28,126 nucleotides of DNA from Candidatus Marinamargulisbacteria bacterium SCGC AAA071-K20 (GCA_003265975.1 QFBU01000014.1:1-28126), one strand, 5' to 3'. Numbered from the stretch's first letter, positions 16,229 to 23,672 are shown. The notes: generated by a model not told the origin, from the sequence alone. Numbers and translations are program-made.

Positions 16229-16390
16229 ATGGCATCTAAAGGTAATAGACAAAATGTTATATTAGAAAGCACTGAAAGCGGTCACTCTTACCATACTACA
16301 AAAAACAAGCGTAACACTTCAGAAAAAATTGAGATCAAAAAATATGATCCTCATGTTCGTAAACACGCAGTATACAAAGAAAAGAAATAA
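16229..16390 (+). CDS. rpmG: 50S ribosomal protein L33 (cysteine-free form)
   Basis: ATG at 16229 opens 53 codons ending in TAA at 16388-16390. The product has the L33 signature 'YHTTKNKRNTSEKIEIKKYD' and ends 'KHAVYKEKK'. The four zinc-binding cysteines of the C+ form are absent (the first pair reads S-T-E-S; the second reads D-P-H-V), so this is the zinc-independent C- paralogue, the form used by most proteobacteria. It lies 1 nt after the rpmB stop and is translationally coupled, with no Shine-Dalgarno site of its own. A terminator follows 20 nt downstream. Confidence 0.95.
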   Translation: MASKGNRQNVILESTESGHSYHTTKNKRNTSEKIEIKKYDPHVRKHAVYKEKK

Positions 16391-16410
16391 TCCTCTGAAT
16401 TTAATAAAAG

Positions 16411-16453
16411 ACAATATTTAATCTACTTTAAAAAGTAGATTAAATTGTTTTTT
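16411..16453 (+). terminator. Rho-independent terminator of rpmB-rpmG
   Basis: ACAAT-ATTTAATCTACTT pairs with AAGTAGATTAAATTGT (about 16 bp with one bulged nt) and is followed by six T residues at 16448-16453. It lies just behind rpmG. The distal end also overlaps the remnant stop codon of the PRC-barrel pseudogene on the other strand. Confidence 0.85.
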
Positions 16454-16721
16454 AAGTTGAAAACCATGGTGACCCAGTCGCCACAATAATATATCGTATT
16501 TCCCAGGTTTTTTATCAAATATTAAATCTTCTACATGGCCAATACCTCCATCGTTGGCATGAACTTTGTAGCCCATCATTTTTCAATTTTTCTTTTTGAC
16601 GAGAAACAGGAGCGTCACTGTCTAAATCAGGACGTTCAGATATTTGCTGCTTGGAAAGGTCAATTTCTAAAGAGTGTTCAATCAAATCGGGAGATCCTAC
16701 ACTATATAGATCTTATAAGGT
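16452..16721 (-). pseudogene. Decayed PRC-barrel domain gene
   Basis: The minus strand of this otherwise empty stretch encodes three pieces of a PRC-barrel protein in different frames. Piece A (about 16721-16580) reads 'SLEIDLSKQQISERPDLDS' then 'DAPVSRQKEKL', matching the linker after the first PRC repeat. Piece B (16576 to about 16499) reads 'GYKVHANDGGIGHVEDLIF' then 'DKKPGK', the start of the second PRC repeat. Piece C (16499-16452) reads 'IRYIIVATGSPWFST' and stops, matching the 'IRYLVVDTxxW' strand that follows in intact proteins. The order fits a double-PRC protein of about 280 residues with an internal deletion, at least one frameshift, and both ends lost. The plus-strand frame in the same place is a shadow. 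This explains nearly all of the 396-bp gap between rpmG and the gene at 16787. Confidence 0.8.
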
Positions 16722-16749
16722 ATCAGCCCTAGAGGCTGAATTATCGACT

Positions 16750-16779
16750 TTGTTTTAATTTACAGATATTTGGTATAAT
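16750..16779 (+). promoter_or_regulatory. Promoter of the FlgG-like gene
   Basis: TTGTTT (16750-16755), an 18-nt spacer and a perfect TATAAT (16774-16779). The predicted start of transcription falls at 16786-16787, the A of the start codon itself, so this mRNA is likely leaderless. There is no room for a Shine-Dalgarno site between the -10 box and the ATG. Confidence 0.55.
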
Positions 16780-16786
16780 AATAAGT

Positions 16787-17611
16787 ATGAAATATATATT
16801 TTTATTATTTATATCAATACTTTTTTGTACTAGCTCAATAAAAGCTGAACAATATAAAGAATACTTTGACCAGTTGCCTGACAATGGAATTAGAGAGCTC
16901 GCTACAGCTGCAGAAGCTTGGGAGCGTCATTACTTTAAGTCTGTTGAATACACGATTAACTCCCAAACCCCTGGCTATGTAAGAAAAGATTATTCAAACG
17001 TAAGAAGATACAATAAAGGAACAAAACAACACGAAGTCGAAGTAGTCGTAAGAAGGAATTGGATCGATGGCCAACCTGTTGAAACAAATAAACCGCTAGA
17101 CTTCGCACTCGCCTCTATTCAAGATGGCGGTCATTTTGCTTTTTTTGTTGTTGAACTACCTCAAGGTGTAGTTGCCTATACAAAAGATGGTCGTTTTAGA
17201 GTTGATTTTTCGGGACGCCTAGTAACTTTGTCAGGAAACTTCCCTGTACTTGGAGAAGATGGCCATATATTTATTCCTGTAGGCGCTGATATAACTAGCT
17301 CGGCTGCAGGCCAGCTTTATAATGGAGCACAAGTATTAGATCGATTAAAAATTGTAGTTTTTGACTCTTCTCTAGATATGAGAAAGTTAGAGGCTATTAA
17401 TGGAGCCTATTTTGTATTAAAAGAAGAAGTCACTTTTCAAGAAGGTGTTGAAGGGTTTAAAGTTATGCAAGGATGGGTAACACAGTCAAATTCATTCTTT
17501 GCCCACGACCAATGGGTGATAAGTAACTCGTATACTTATGTATACAACTCTTTGTATAAGCTAATAAACGTCGATAAACAAATCTACACAACTATGTCTC
17601 CAGAACAGTAA
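16787..17611 (+). CDS. Flagellar rod/hook-like protein (FlgF/FlgG family) with Sec signal peptide
   Basis: A 274-residue protein whose body matches FlgF/FlgG distal/proximal rod proteins. 'YTINSQTPGYVRKDYS' (residues 56-71) corresponds to the 'NIANxxTPGFKR' motif of the N-terminal D0 region. 'FFVVELPQGVVAYTKDGRF' then 'RVDFSGRLVTLSGNFPVLG' (around 118-156) is the classic FlgG core, followed by 'PVGADITSSAAGQLYNG'. 'GFKVMQGWVTQSNSF' near 225-239 is the start of the C-terminal D0 helix. True rod proteins are exported by the flagellar type III system and lack signal peptides. Here the N-terminus is a textbook Sec signal peptide ('YIFLLFISILFCTSSIKA', residues 3-20, then EQY). It is followed directly by a small exported protein; no other flagellar gene is nearby. 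Inference: a periplasmic rod-like protein with a non-standard export route or role. Confidence 0.8.
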   Translation: MKYIFLLFISILFCTSSIKAEQYKEYFDQLPDNGIRELATAAEAWERHYFKSVEYTINSQTPGYVRKDYSNVRRYNKGTKQHEVEVVVRRNWIDGQPVETNKPLDFALASIQDGGHFAFFVVELPQGVVAYTKDGRFRVDFSGRLVTLSGNFPVLGEDGHIFIPVGADITSSAAGQLYNGAQVLDRLKIVVFDSSLDMRKLEAINGAYFVLKEEVTFQEGVEGFKVMQGWVTQSNSFFAHDQWVISNSYTYVYNSLYKLINVDKQIYTTMSPEQ

Positions 17612-17902
17612 ATGTATCGTTTACTGATACTTTTAATTTCATTAAGTATTTCAAATTTAATCTTCTCCCAAGTATGGGAACCAGATTATTATAATTACAA
17701 TATTATTTATAACACTAATCTAATTCAGCTATCACCATTACAGATTAAGTTAAAAGAAATACTAGTAGAAAATAATATACAAAATAATGCGTCCAAAAAC
17801 ACACCTAAAGTTGTAATCAGATCCTTTATTCCCATACGACCGACTCATCAAGTTAACGACTCATTATTATTCAATGAAATAAGCGAATTAATAAGAAAAT
17901 AA
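17612..17902 (+). CDS. Small exported protein, partner of the FlgG-like gene
   Basis: A 96-residue protein with a strong signal peptide ('YRLLILLISLSISNLIFSQ', residues 2-20) and a short mature part of about 76 residues. The mature part is rich in Asn, Tyr and Ile ('WEPDYYNYNIIYNTN') and ends in a charged helix. There is no lipobox cysteine. Its ATG directly follows the TAA of the FlgG-like gene (TAAATG), so the two are co-translated. I recognise no family. Its position suggests it works with, or helps localise, the FlgG-like protein in the periplasm. Confidence 0.7.
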   Translation: MYRLLILLISLSISNLIFSQVWEPDYYNYNIIYNTNLIQLSPLQIKLKEILVENNIQNNASKNTPKVVIRSFIPIRPTHQVNDSLLFNEISELIRK

Positions 17903-17907
17903 TTGCT

Positions 17908-17927
17908 AGCAAAATCAATTTGCTTTT
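17908..17927 (+). terminator. Weak terminator after the FlgG-like operon
   Basis: AGCAAA (17908-17913), a 5-nt loop and TTTGCT (17919-17924) with a short T-run through 17927. The stem is only 6 bp and the T-tract is short, so termination may be partial. Confidence 0.4.
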
Positions 17928-17967
17928 GATATAGTAACTTTGAATTTATCAATAAAGATTAACTAAT

Positions 17968-18021
17968 AGAGGACTTAACGATAAAGTTTCCTCTAATGAA
18001 AAACTAATATATTAAGGAGGT
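17968..18021 (+). promoter_or_regulatory. Leader hairpin and strong ribosome-binding site of the porin
   Basis: AGAGGA-CTT (17968-17976) can pair with AAG-TT-TCCTCT (17984-17994), a 9-bp stem with a 2-nt bulge and 7-nt loop. It is followed at 18014-18021 by AAGGAGGT, a perfect Shine-Dalgarno sequence 7 nt before ATG 18029. The hairpin contains an SD-like AGAGGA but does not cover the real site. It may affect mRNA stability or serve a small RNA. The SD sequence and its surroundings recur at 21500-21513. Confidence 0.5.
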
Positions 18022-18028
18022 ACTGATT

Positions 18029-19123
18029 ATGAATTATAAAAAAATAGCTTTAATTCTCGCAGTATTATTTGTATCAACAATGGTTCAAGCAAAAGTTGAA
18101 AAGAAAAAAGTAAAAGACTTTAAACATGGTGGAGATTTTAGATATAGATATCAACTTGAAGATAAAGACAAAGATTCAAATCCACAACGAGTTAGAAATA
18201 GAATTAGATTTAGATATGGCGGTTCTGCTACATTAGACAAGAAAACATCTGTTCACGCTGGGATTGCAACTGGAGCAGCAACTCCTAAAAGTGGAAATCA
18301 AACATTACAAGATAGCTCTAGTTCTAAAGCAGTGTATTTAGATTATGCTTATGCAAATATGAGCACAGGGTATGGTAACTGGATGATGGGTAAACTGAAA
18401 AATCCTTTATATGCCGTTTCTGATATGATGTGGGACACTGATATTAGACCAGAAGGAATTGCTTTTAAGTACAAAAACAAAAAAGCAGGATATGGACTAG
18501 TTGCAGGTTATTTTATTTTGGACGAAATTTCAGGATCTGACTATGACCCTAACATGTTTGCAGTACAAGCTGGAAAACGACTAAACCTCAACAAAAACAC
18601 AATGGTTAAAGTAGTAGGAAGTGTATATTCTTTTGACAACACTGCTGGAAGAGCTCTTTCTTATTCAGCTATGACTAACACAGGAACAGTGGATACTATA
18701 AATGGAACCAATGCTTATGCATACAATCCGCACATCGTTTCTTTTGGATCTATAGTCGTTTTCAAAAATCTTAAAACAATCAATAATATTTCTCTTTCAG
18801 GTGAATACAACACTAACACTGCTGTAGATGATGAAAATATTTCTGCTCTAGTAGGCATTGGTGTTGGTTCTTCTAAAATCAACAAAAAAGGAAAGTGGAA
18901 AGTTAAAGGCAATTACAGACATATCCAAAAAGATGGACTTGTAGATATTTTAACTGACGCTGATACTTTTGGTGGAGCTACAAACGTAAAAGGTATTGAG
19001 TTAATTCTTCAATACGGAATATGTCATAACGTTGTGCTAGGACTTGACTACATAAGTATGAAAGAGCTAACAACAGATCAACAAGAAAATATTTTACAAA
19101 CAGATATTTCAATAAAGTTCTAA
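18029..19123 (+). CDS. Outer-membrane porin
   Basis: A 364-residue exported beta-barrel protein: signal peptide 'IALILAVLFVSTMVQAK' (residues 6-22), then a Lys-rich linker and 'GDFRYRYQ' opening the barrel. Alternating-residue strands continue to the C-terminus (LQTDISIKF, terminal Phe). 'RVRNRIRFRYGGSATL' near 56-71 and 'KAVYLDYAYANMSTGYGNWMMGKL'-type strands near 106-130 match the putative-porin family found in many Gram-negative bacteria. A run of Lys and Arg faces the predicted pore region, which would suit anion selectivity. The very strong Shine-Dalgarno site suggests high expression. DUF47 and Pit genes follow 7 nt downstream, so the likely cargo is phosphate; this is inferred from context. 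Confidence 0.85.
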   Translation: MNYKKIALILAVLFVSTMVQAKVEKKKVKDFKHGGDFRYRYQLEDKDKDSNPQRVRNRIRFRYGGSATLDKKTSVHAGIATGAATPKSGNQTLQDSSSSKAVYLDYAYANMSTGYGNWMMGKLKNPLYAVSDMMWDTDIRPEGIAFKYKNKKAGYGLVAGYFILDEISGSDYDPNMFAVQAGKRLNLNKNTMVKVVGSVYSFDNTAGRALSYSAMTNTGTVDTINGTNAYAYNPHIVSFGSIVVFKNLKTINNISLSGEYNTNTAVDDENISALVGIGVGSSKINKKGKWKVKGNYRHIQKDGLVDILTDADTFGGATNVKGIELILQYGICHNVVLGLDYISMKELTTDQQENILQTDISIKF

Positions 19124-19130
19124 ATTACCT

Positions 19131-19802
19131 ATGAAAACCATTTATGATATTTTTAATAAATCACCTTTTAGTTCATTAAATGAACATGGTCTTAAAGTTG
19201 AAGAGTGCATAAACGAAGTGAAACCACTCGTGGAAAATTTCATTAATGGAAATTTTATTGAGGTAGGTAAAGCTGGAAAAAAAATATCCACGCTTGAGCA
19301 TGAGGCTGATATCATAAAAAATGAAGTAAGAGAAAATTTGCCTAAAAGTGTGTTTATGCCTGTCTCAAGAGAAGACTTTCTAAAACTTTTACACAGACAA
19401 GACAATATTGCAGATTATTGTGAAGACATTGCTATTCTCCTTTCAATGCGAAATACGGTTGTAATAGAGCCGCTTAAACAGGACGTTCTAGAATTTGTAG
19501 ATCAAGTAATAGAAACTGCAAGAATGATGATGAAAATAACTAAGTCTTTACATGATTTAATGGAGACTTCTTTTTCGGGGCCTAAAGCGAAAAACGTTCT
19601 CACTATGATTGAAGATGTAGGTCATTTAGAGTGGAAATCAGATACCAAGAAATACAAGCTTGTTAAAAAAATGTTCAAATATGAGGACAAGATTGATCCT
19701 GTAAGCATTGTATTATTTCTTAAAATATTTGATGTCATTTCAGGTATCGCTGATAGTTCTGAAAATGCATCTAATGCTCTTCGTCTGATGGTTTCAAAAT
19801 AG
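19131..19802 (+). CDS. DUF47 PhoU-like phosphate transport regulator
   Basis: A 223-residue, mostly helical protein of the DUF47 family (PhoU-like). The N-terminal 'SPFSSLNEHGLKVEEC' and the metal-binding-type helix segments 'KKISTLEHEADIIKNEV' (residues 45-61) and 'RQDNIADYCEDIAILLSMR' (residues 89-107) carry the E-x-x-x-D and D-x-x-x-D patterns of PhoU-like proteins. The C-terminal 'DVISGIADSSENASNALR' matches the second repeat. DUF47 proteins are typically encoded next to Pit transporters and modulate them. It follows the porin stop by 7 nt, and its TAG stop overlaps the GTG start of pit by 1 nt (TAGTG). It has no Shine-Dalgarno site of its own. Confidence 0.9.
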   Translation: MKTIYDIFNKSPFSSLNEHGLKVEECINEVKPLVENFINGNFIEVGKAGKKISTLEHEADIIKNEVRENLPKSVFMPVSREDFLKLLHRQDNIADYCEDIAILLSMRNTVVIEPLKQDVLEFVDQVIETARMMMKITKSLHDLMETSFSGPKAKNVLTMIEDVGHLEWKSDTKKYKLVKKMFKYEDKIDPVSIVLFLKIFDVISGIADSSENASNALRLMVSK

Positions 19803-21247
19803 TGGAAATCCCTTCTTTCTTTCTTATATTTACAATCATTGTTGGCTTTTATATGGCATGGAACATAGGTGCCAACGACGTAGCCAATGCAATGGGTACC
19901 TCTGTGGGTTCGGGTGCTTTAACTCTTAAAAAAGCGGTAATAGTGGCTGCGGTCTTAGAATTTTCTGGAGCTTTTCTAGTGGGTAGCCACGTTACTGATA
20001 CTGTTAGAAAAGGGATTGTTGATCCCATGATGTTTAAAATGAACCCCGAGATATTAATGTTTGGTATGTTAGCGTCTTTATTAGCTGCTGCAATTTGGTT
20101 GCAAGTAGCTACTTACTTCGGGCTTCCCGTTTCTACAACTCATTCTATAGTGGGTGCAATTGTTGGATTCGCTTTAATAAGTGGGGGCGTCGACGCTGTA
20201 AACTGGAGTAAATTGTGGACTATCGTAGCAAGTTGGGTGGTTTCTCCTATAACAGGTGGCGTATTTTCATTTGGCATATTTACCATTATTAAGTCTAAGA
20301 TACTAAATGTTGAAGACCCCATTCATGCTACAAAAAAGCTGGCCCCTTATCTTGTATCTTCTGTATTTTTTATTCTTACGCTTGTGCTTTTGTTTAAAGG
20401 TCTTAAGCAACTACATCTTGATATGTCTTTAACAGAAGCGCTTCAAATTGCTACTATAGTCGCTATTATATCTGGCGTAATTAGTTCATTCTTTATTAAG
20501 AGGTTTTTGAATAAACGAATAAGAAATGATCATCATAAATTAAAACAAAACGAAAAGACATTACTTTTAAAGCAACAGCTAAATGAATCACAAGAACTTT
20601 TAAATCATTCAGAAAACATTGCAGACGAAACAGTGCAATGGAAAATAAAAAGAATACAAAGTGATATTGAAGATTGTTTAGAAGATATAAGTCGACGAAG
20701 TTCAGGGAAAATTGACTCTGACGAATCTGAAACTTTTTCGACAATTGAACGTGTCTTTATTGCACTGCAAATTATTAGTGCTTGTTTTGTAGCTTTTGCT
20801 CATGGCGCAAACGACGTAGCCAATGCAATTGGGCCTATGGCTGCGGTTATTTCAATCATTAAAACAAATAGTGTCATTATGAAAGTAAGTGTACCTTTAT
20901 GGGTTCTTGGATTAGGTGGCGTTGGTATTGTAGTTGGTCTTGCCACTTGGGGGTGGAGAGTTATAGAAACAATTGGTAAGAAAATTACTGAACTCACTCC
21001 AACACGTGGTTTTTCTGCTGAATTTGGAGCCGCTACAACTATTGTTATTGCTTCAAAGCTAGGAATGCCAATATCAACAACGCATACGCTGGTAGGTTCA
21101 GTGTTAGGTGTTGGGATGGCTAGAGGTGTTGCTTCTCTAAATATGGTCTTAATTAGAAATATATTTATGTCTTGGTTTATAACGTTACCGGCTGGGGCAA
21201 TTCTTTCCGTTATTTTCTTTTCAATATTTAAAATTATTTGGGGTTAG
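19802..21247 (+). CDS. pit: Inorganic phosphate transporter (Pit family)
   Basis: A 481-residue Pit/PiT (SLC20-like) low-affinity phosphate permease, usually driven by H+ or Na+. The duplicated signature is plain: 'GANDVANAMGTSVGSGALT' at residues 23-41 and 'GANDVANAIGPMAAV' from residue 335. Each half has a 'GLPVSTTHSIVGAIVG' / 'GMPISTTHTLVGSVLG' loop. A long charged cytoplasmic loop (about residues 235-320) separates the two halves, as usual. Translation starts at GTG 19802, overlapping the DUF47 stop. Together with the porin and DUF47 protein it forms an apparent outer-to-inner membrane phosphate uptake unit. The transporter gene ends at 21247 and no clear terminator follows. Confidence 0.93.
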   Translation: MEIPSFFLIFTIIVGFYMAWNIGANDVANAMGTSVGSGALTLKKAVIVAAVLEFSGAFLVGSHVTDTVRKGIVDPMMFKMNPEILMFGMLASLLAAAIWLQVATYFGLPVSTTHSIVGAIVGFALISGGVDAVNWSKLWTIVASWVVSPITGGVFSFGIFTIIKSKILNVEDPIHATKKLAPYLVSSVFFILTLVLLFKGLKQLHLDMSLTEALQIATIVAIISGVISSFFIKRFLNKRIRNDHHKLKQNEKTLLLKQQLNESQELLNHSENIADETVQWKIKRIQSDIEDCLEDISRRSSGKIDSDESETFSTIERVFIALQIISACFVAFAHGANDVANAIGPMAAVISIIKTNSVIMKVSVPLWVLGLGGVGIVVGLATWGWRVIETIGKKITELTPTRGFSAEFGAATTIVIASKLGMPISTTHTLVGSVLGVGMARGVASLNMVLIRNIFMSWFITLPAGAILSVIFFSIFKIIWG

Positions 21248-21256
21248 ATACTTAAC

Positions 21257-21443
21257 TCAATCAAACTTTATTTTTTCAAACTTTGGAGGTCCCACAAAGC
21301 CTCGAACATTATTTGAAAGATCTGTTTCTCTTTAGGAATTCCATAAAAAGTAAAATATCATTATTATTAATATCGTGAAAAGCAGAGATAGTATAATATC
21401 CCTTAGGTATGTTTTCGAATACATATTTAAAAGTTCCCCGAAC
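21257..21443 (-). pseudogene. Decayed DUF2141 gene remnant
   Basis: On the minus strand, 'GTFKYVFENIPKGYYTISAF' followed by 'HDINNNDILLF' (21443 to about 21345) matches the DUF2141 pattern 'YTFENLPPGxYAIxVFHDxNxNGKLD'. A frame change then gives 'FYGIPKEKQ', and another gives 'DLSNNVRGFVGPPKFEKIKF' ending D-stop at 21257, matching the DUF2141 C-terminus 'GFSNNARGxFGPPSFEDAxF'. Intact members are about 140 residues with a signal peptide; here the N-terminal half is gone and at least two frameshifts occur. This fills the first half of the 417-bp gap between pit and the AlaDH-like gene. Confidence 0.8.
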
Positions 21444-21664
21444 ATAAATCTATTATAATAAATATATAGAAAAATATTTAAAATAAATAATATAATAGTG
21501 GAGGTGCTGATTAGATTGTTTCAAATATAATACGATAATAAACTTAAGCAAAAAAATACTCTTGATAAATAATTAATTCTATGTGACATTAAGACTCGTT
21601 ATACCTACCATAATAAAACAATTCACACATTTTTAATAAAAAATAAATAGAAAGGAATGAATAA
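21444..21664. other. A/T-rich intergenic stretch with an orphan ribosome-binding site
   Basis: No gene is visible. GGAGGTGCTGATTA at 21500-21513 matches 13 of 14 positions of the porin translation-initiation region (18016-18029), but no start codon or coding frame follows. Further on, GTGACA (21581-21586), a 17-nt spacer and TACCAT (21604-21609) form a possible promoter for the AlaDH-like gene, and AAAGGA (21651-21656) is its Shine-Dalgarno site 8 nt before ATG 21665. Confidence 0.4.
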
Positions 21665-22606
21665 ATGAAATATTTAGATAAAGATTCAATTAAAAAAGCC
21701 TATAAAATGAAGGAAGCTATCCCTGTAGTAGAGGCAGCATTTAAAGAATTTGCTGAAGGAACCGCCATTATGCCTCCAAAGCAATATTTAGATCTTAAAC
21801 AATTTAATGGAGATTTTAGAGCCATGCCTGCCTACGTTCCAAGTATGGATATTGCCGGAATAAAATGGGTTAACTCACATGGAAACAATCCTAAAAAAGG
21901 AATAGATTCTGTTATGGCAACAATAATTGTTAACAAGCCAGAAACTGGAGAGCCTATTGCTGTATTAGATGGTACATATATAACAGCAGTTAGAACAGGT
22001 GCTTCAGGCGGAGTTGCAACAAATTTTTTAGCTAAAAAAGACGCTAAAATTGCGGCTTTTATTGGCGGTGGTGCACAAGCCTATTACCAATGTGAAGCCA
22101 TTTGCTTAGTAAGAGATATAGAAGAAGTAAGAATAGTTGATCTTTCACCTGAGACAACAAAATTATTTACAGACTCTATTGCAAAGTTCTTTAAAGGGAA
22201 AATTACTGTTTCAAGTTCTATAGAGGAATGTAGTAAAAACGCCGATATAATAACATTAACAACGCCATCTCGAACGCCACTACTTAAAAGTGAATGGGTG
22301 TCACCTGGGACACATATTAATGCAATAGGGGCAGATGCTGAAGGTAAACAAGAATGTGATACTAGTGTGTTAAAAAAGGCTTTAGTGTTTATTGATGATT
22401 GGCCACAAGCGAGTCATTCAGGTGAAATTAATGTTCCGTTAACAAAAGGTGAGTTAAAGAAAGAAGACATTAAAGGAAGTATAGGGGAGTTAGTTTCAGG
22501 AACAATATCTGGAAGACAAACTGATCAAGACATTACTTTATTTGATTCAACCGGACTAGCTATACACGATATTGCATCAGCAGGTGCGGTTCTTAGTTCA
22601 CTGTAA
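21665..22606 (+). CDS. Alanine dehydrogenase / ornithine cyclodeaminase family enzyme
   Basis: A 313-residue member of the ornithine cyclodeaminase / mu-crystallin / archaeal-type alanine dehydrogenase family. Family landmarks are 'IKWVNSHGNNPKKG' (residues 66-79, with the substrate-binding Lys67), 'LDGTYITAVRTGASGGVATN' (101-120) and the nucleotide-binding 'IGGGAQA' (133-139). 'EVRIVDLSPETT' at the adenine-ribose position follows, then 'INAIGADAEGKQE' and 'GEINVPLTKGEL'. The reaction is either NAD-dependent deamination of alanine to pyruvate or ornithine to proline. Alanine racemase begins 3 nt after this stop, which favours alanine. A good Shine-Dalgarno site is present. The ketimine-reductase activity known in this family is another option. 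Confidence 0.87.
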   Translation: MKYLDKDSIKKAYKMKEAIPVVEAAFKEFAEGTAIMPPKQYLDLKQFNGDFRAMPAYVPSMDIAGIKWVNSHGNNPKKGIDSVMATIIVNKPETGEPIAVLDGTYITAVRTGASGGVATNFLAKKDAKIAAFIGGGAQAYYQCEAICLVRDIEEVRIVDLSPETTKLFTDSIAKFFKGKITVSSSIEECSKNADIITLTTPSRTPLLKSEWVSPGTHINAIGADAEGKQECDTSVLKKALVFIDDWPQASHSGEINVPLTKGELKKEDIKGSIGELVSGTISGRQTDQDITLFDSTGLAIHDIASAGAVLSSL

Positions 22607-22609
22607 TCA

Positions 22610-23659
22610 ATGCCAAGAGCGTCTCGTCTTATAAATTTAGAGATTTATAAAAGGAACTTAAAAAACATTAGAAAAACACTTGGAAACAATGTTCAACTAA
22701 TGGCTGTAGTTAAGGCCAATGCATATGGACATGGGGGGGTGGCCATAGCTAAAGCAGCAATACAAGCAGGCGTAAATTGTCTAGGCGTAGCCGCTTGGCA
22801 AGAAGCAAAAGAATTAAGAGAGGCTGGTTTAAATCATCCAATACAGCTTCTTTCAGAGAATGATCCAAAAAGCATATTAGACAACGTCACTATTACAATT
22901 TATTCAGAAGACCAAATAAATCTAATAATGGAAAAAGCTAAAAATGAAAATAAAGTTGCAAAAGTCATTCTTAAGGTAGATACAGGCATGCATAGACTGG
23001 GAATTTTACCAAAAGGTGTTCCACAGGTTCTTAGCAGTTTAAACAACTCACCTCATTTAGAATTGGAGGGAATTATGACTCATCTTTCTACGGCCTCATC
23101 TAAAACTATTTCTGAGTCACAACTCAACGTATTTACAGAAATTATTGATTCACTAAAAACAATGGGTATAGACGTTCCTTTTATACACATGGCTAGTTCA
23201 GACATAACTGAAAAATATCCAAATATGCATTTTGACATGGTTAGAATAGGATTAGCCTCATATCAAAATGTAATGACAATCAAAACACAAGTGATCTCCA
23301 TCAAATCATTAAAAGCAGGAGCTGTAGTGGGCTACGACAACCACTATGTCCTTAAGAAGAATGCCAAAATAGGAGTAATTAAAATTGGTTATGCCGATGG
23401 TGTACCAATGATCTCTAATCAAGGGGCTCAGGTAAGTATAAGTGATGTGAATTACCCAATTATAGGAAAAGTATCTATGGATATGATGTTTATAGAGTTA
23501 AGAGAAGATAATTCTGCAGTTAAAGTAGGAGACGAAGTAACACTTTCCCCTACAAAAATGAGTAAAGATCTAAACCTAAACCATAGAGAACTAACGTGTT
23601 CATTTGACCGACCAAGGTGCAAATTAGTATACAAAGATGTTTGTTTAGAAACAAAATAA
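22610..23659 (+). CDS. alr: Alanine racemase
   Basis: A 349-residue fold-type III PLP enzyme that interconverts L- and D-alanine for peptidoglycan or D-alanine catabolism. The PLP lysine lies in 'MAVVKANAYGHG' (Lys35). The phosphate/substrate arginine is in 'VDTGMHRLGI' (near 127), and the second catalytic base Tyr261 is in 'IKIGYADGVP', with 'IIGKVSMDMMFIEL' following. All catalytic residues are in place, and the length is slightly below the usual 355-375. It is the second gene of a two-gene unit, spaced 3 nt from the AlaDH-like gene. Together they could convert D-alanine to pyruvate via L-alanine. Confidence 0.95.
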   Translation: MPRASRLINLEIYKRNLKNIRKTLGNNVQLMAVVKANAYGHGGVAIAKAAIQAGVNCLGVAAWQEAKELREAGLNHPIQLLSENDPKSILDNVTITIYSEDQINLIMEKAKNENKVAKVILKVDTGMHRLGILPKGVPQVLSSLNNSPHLELEGIMTHLSTASSKTISESQLNVFTEIIDSLKTMGIDVPFIHMASSDITEKYPNMHFDMVRIGLASYQNVMTIKTQVISIKSLKAGAVVGYDNHYVLKKNAKIGVIKIGYADGVPMISNQGAQVSISDVNYPIIGKVSMDMMFIELREDNSAVKVGDEVTLSPTKMSKDLNLNHRELTCSFDRPRCKLVYKDVCLETK

Positions 23660-23672
23660 TAGAATTCTAAAA

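Noticed and set aside
16535..16732. 65-residue plus-strand ORF
   Set aside because: It is the shadow of the PRC-barrel remnant on the other strand, which explains the sequence much better.
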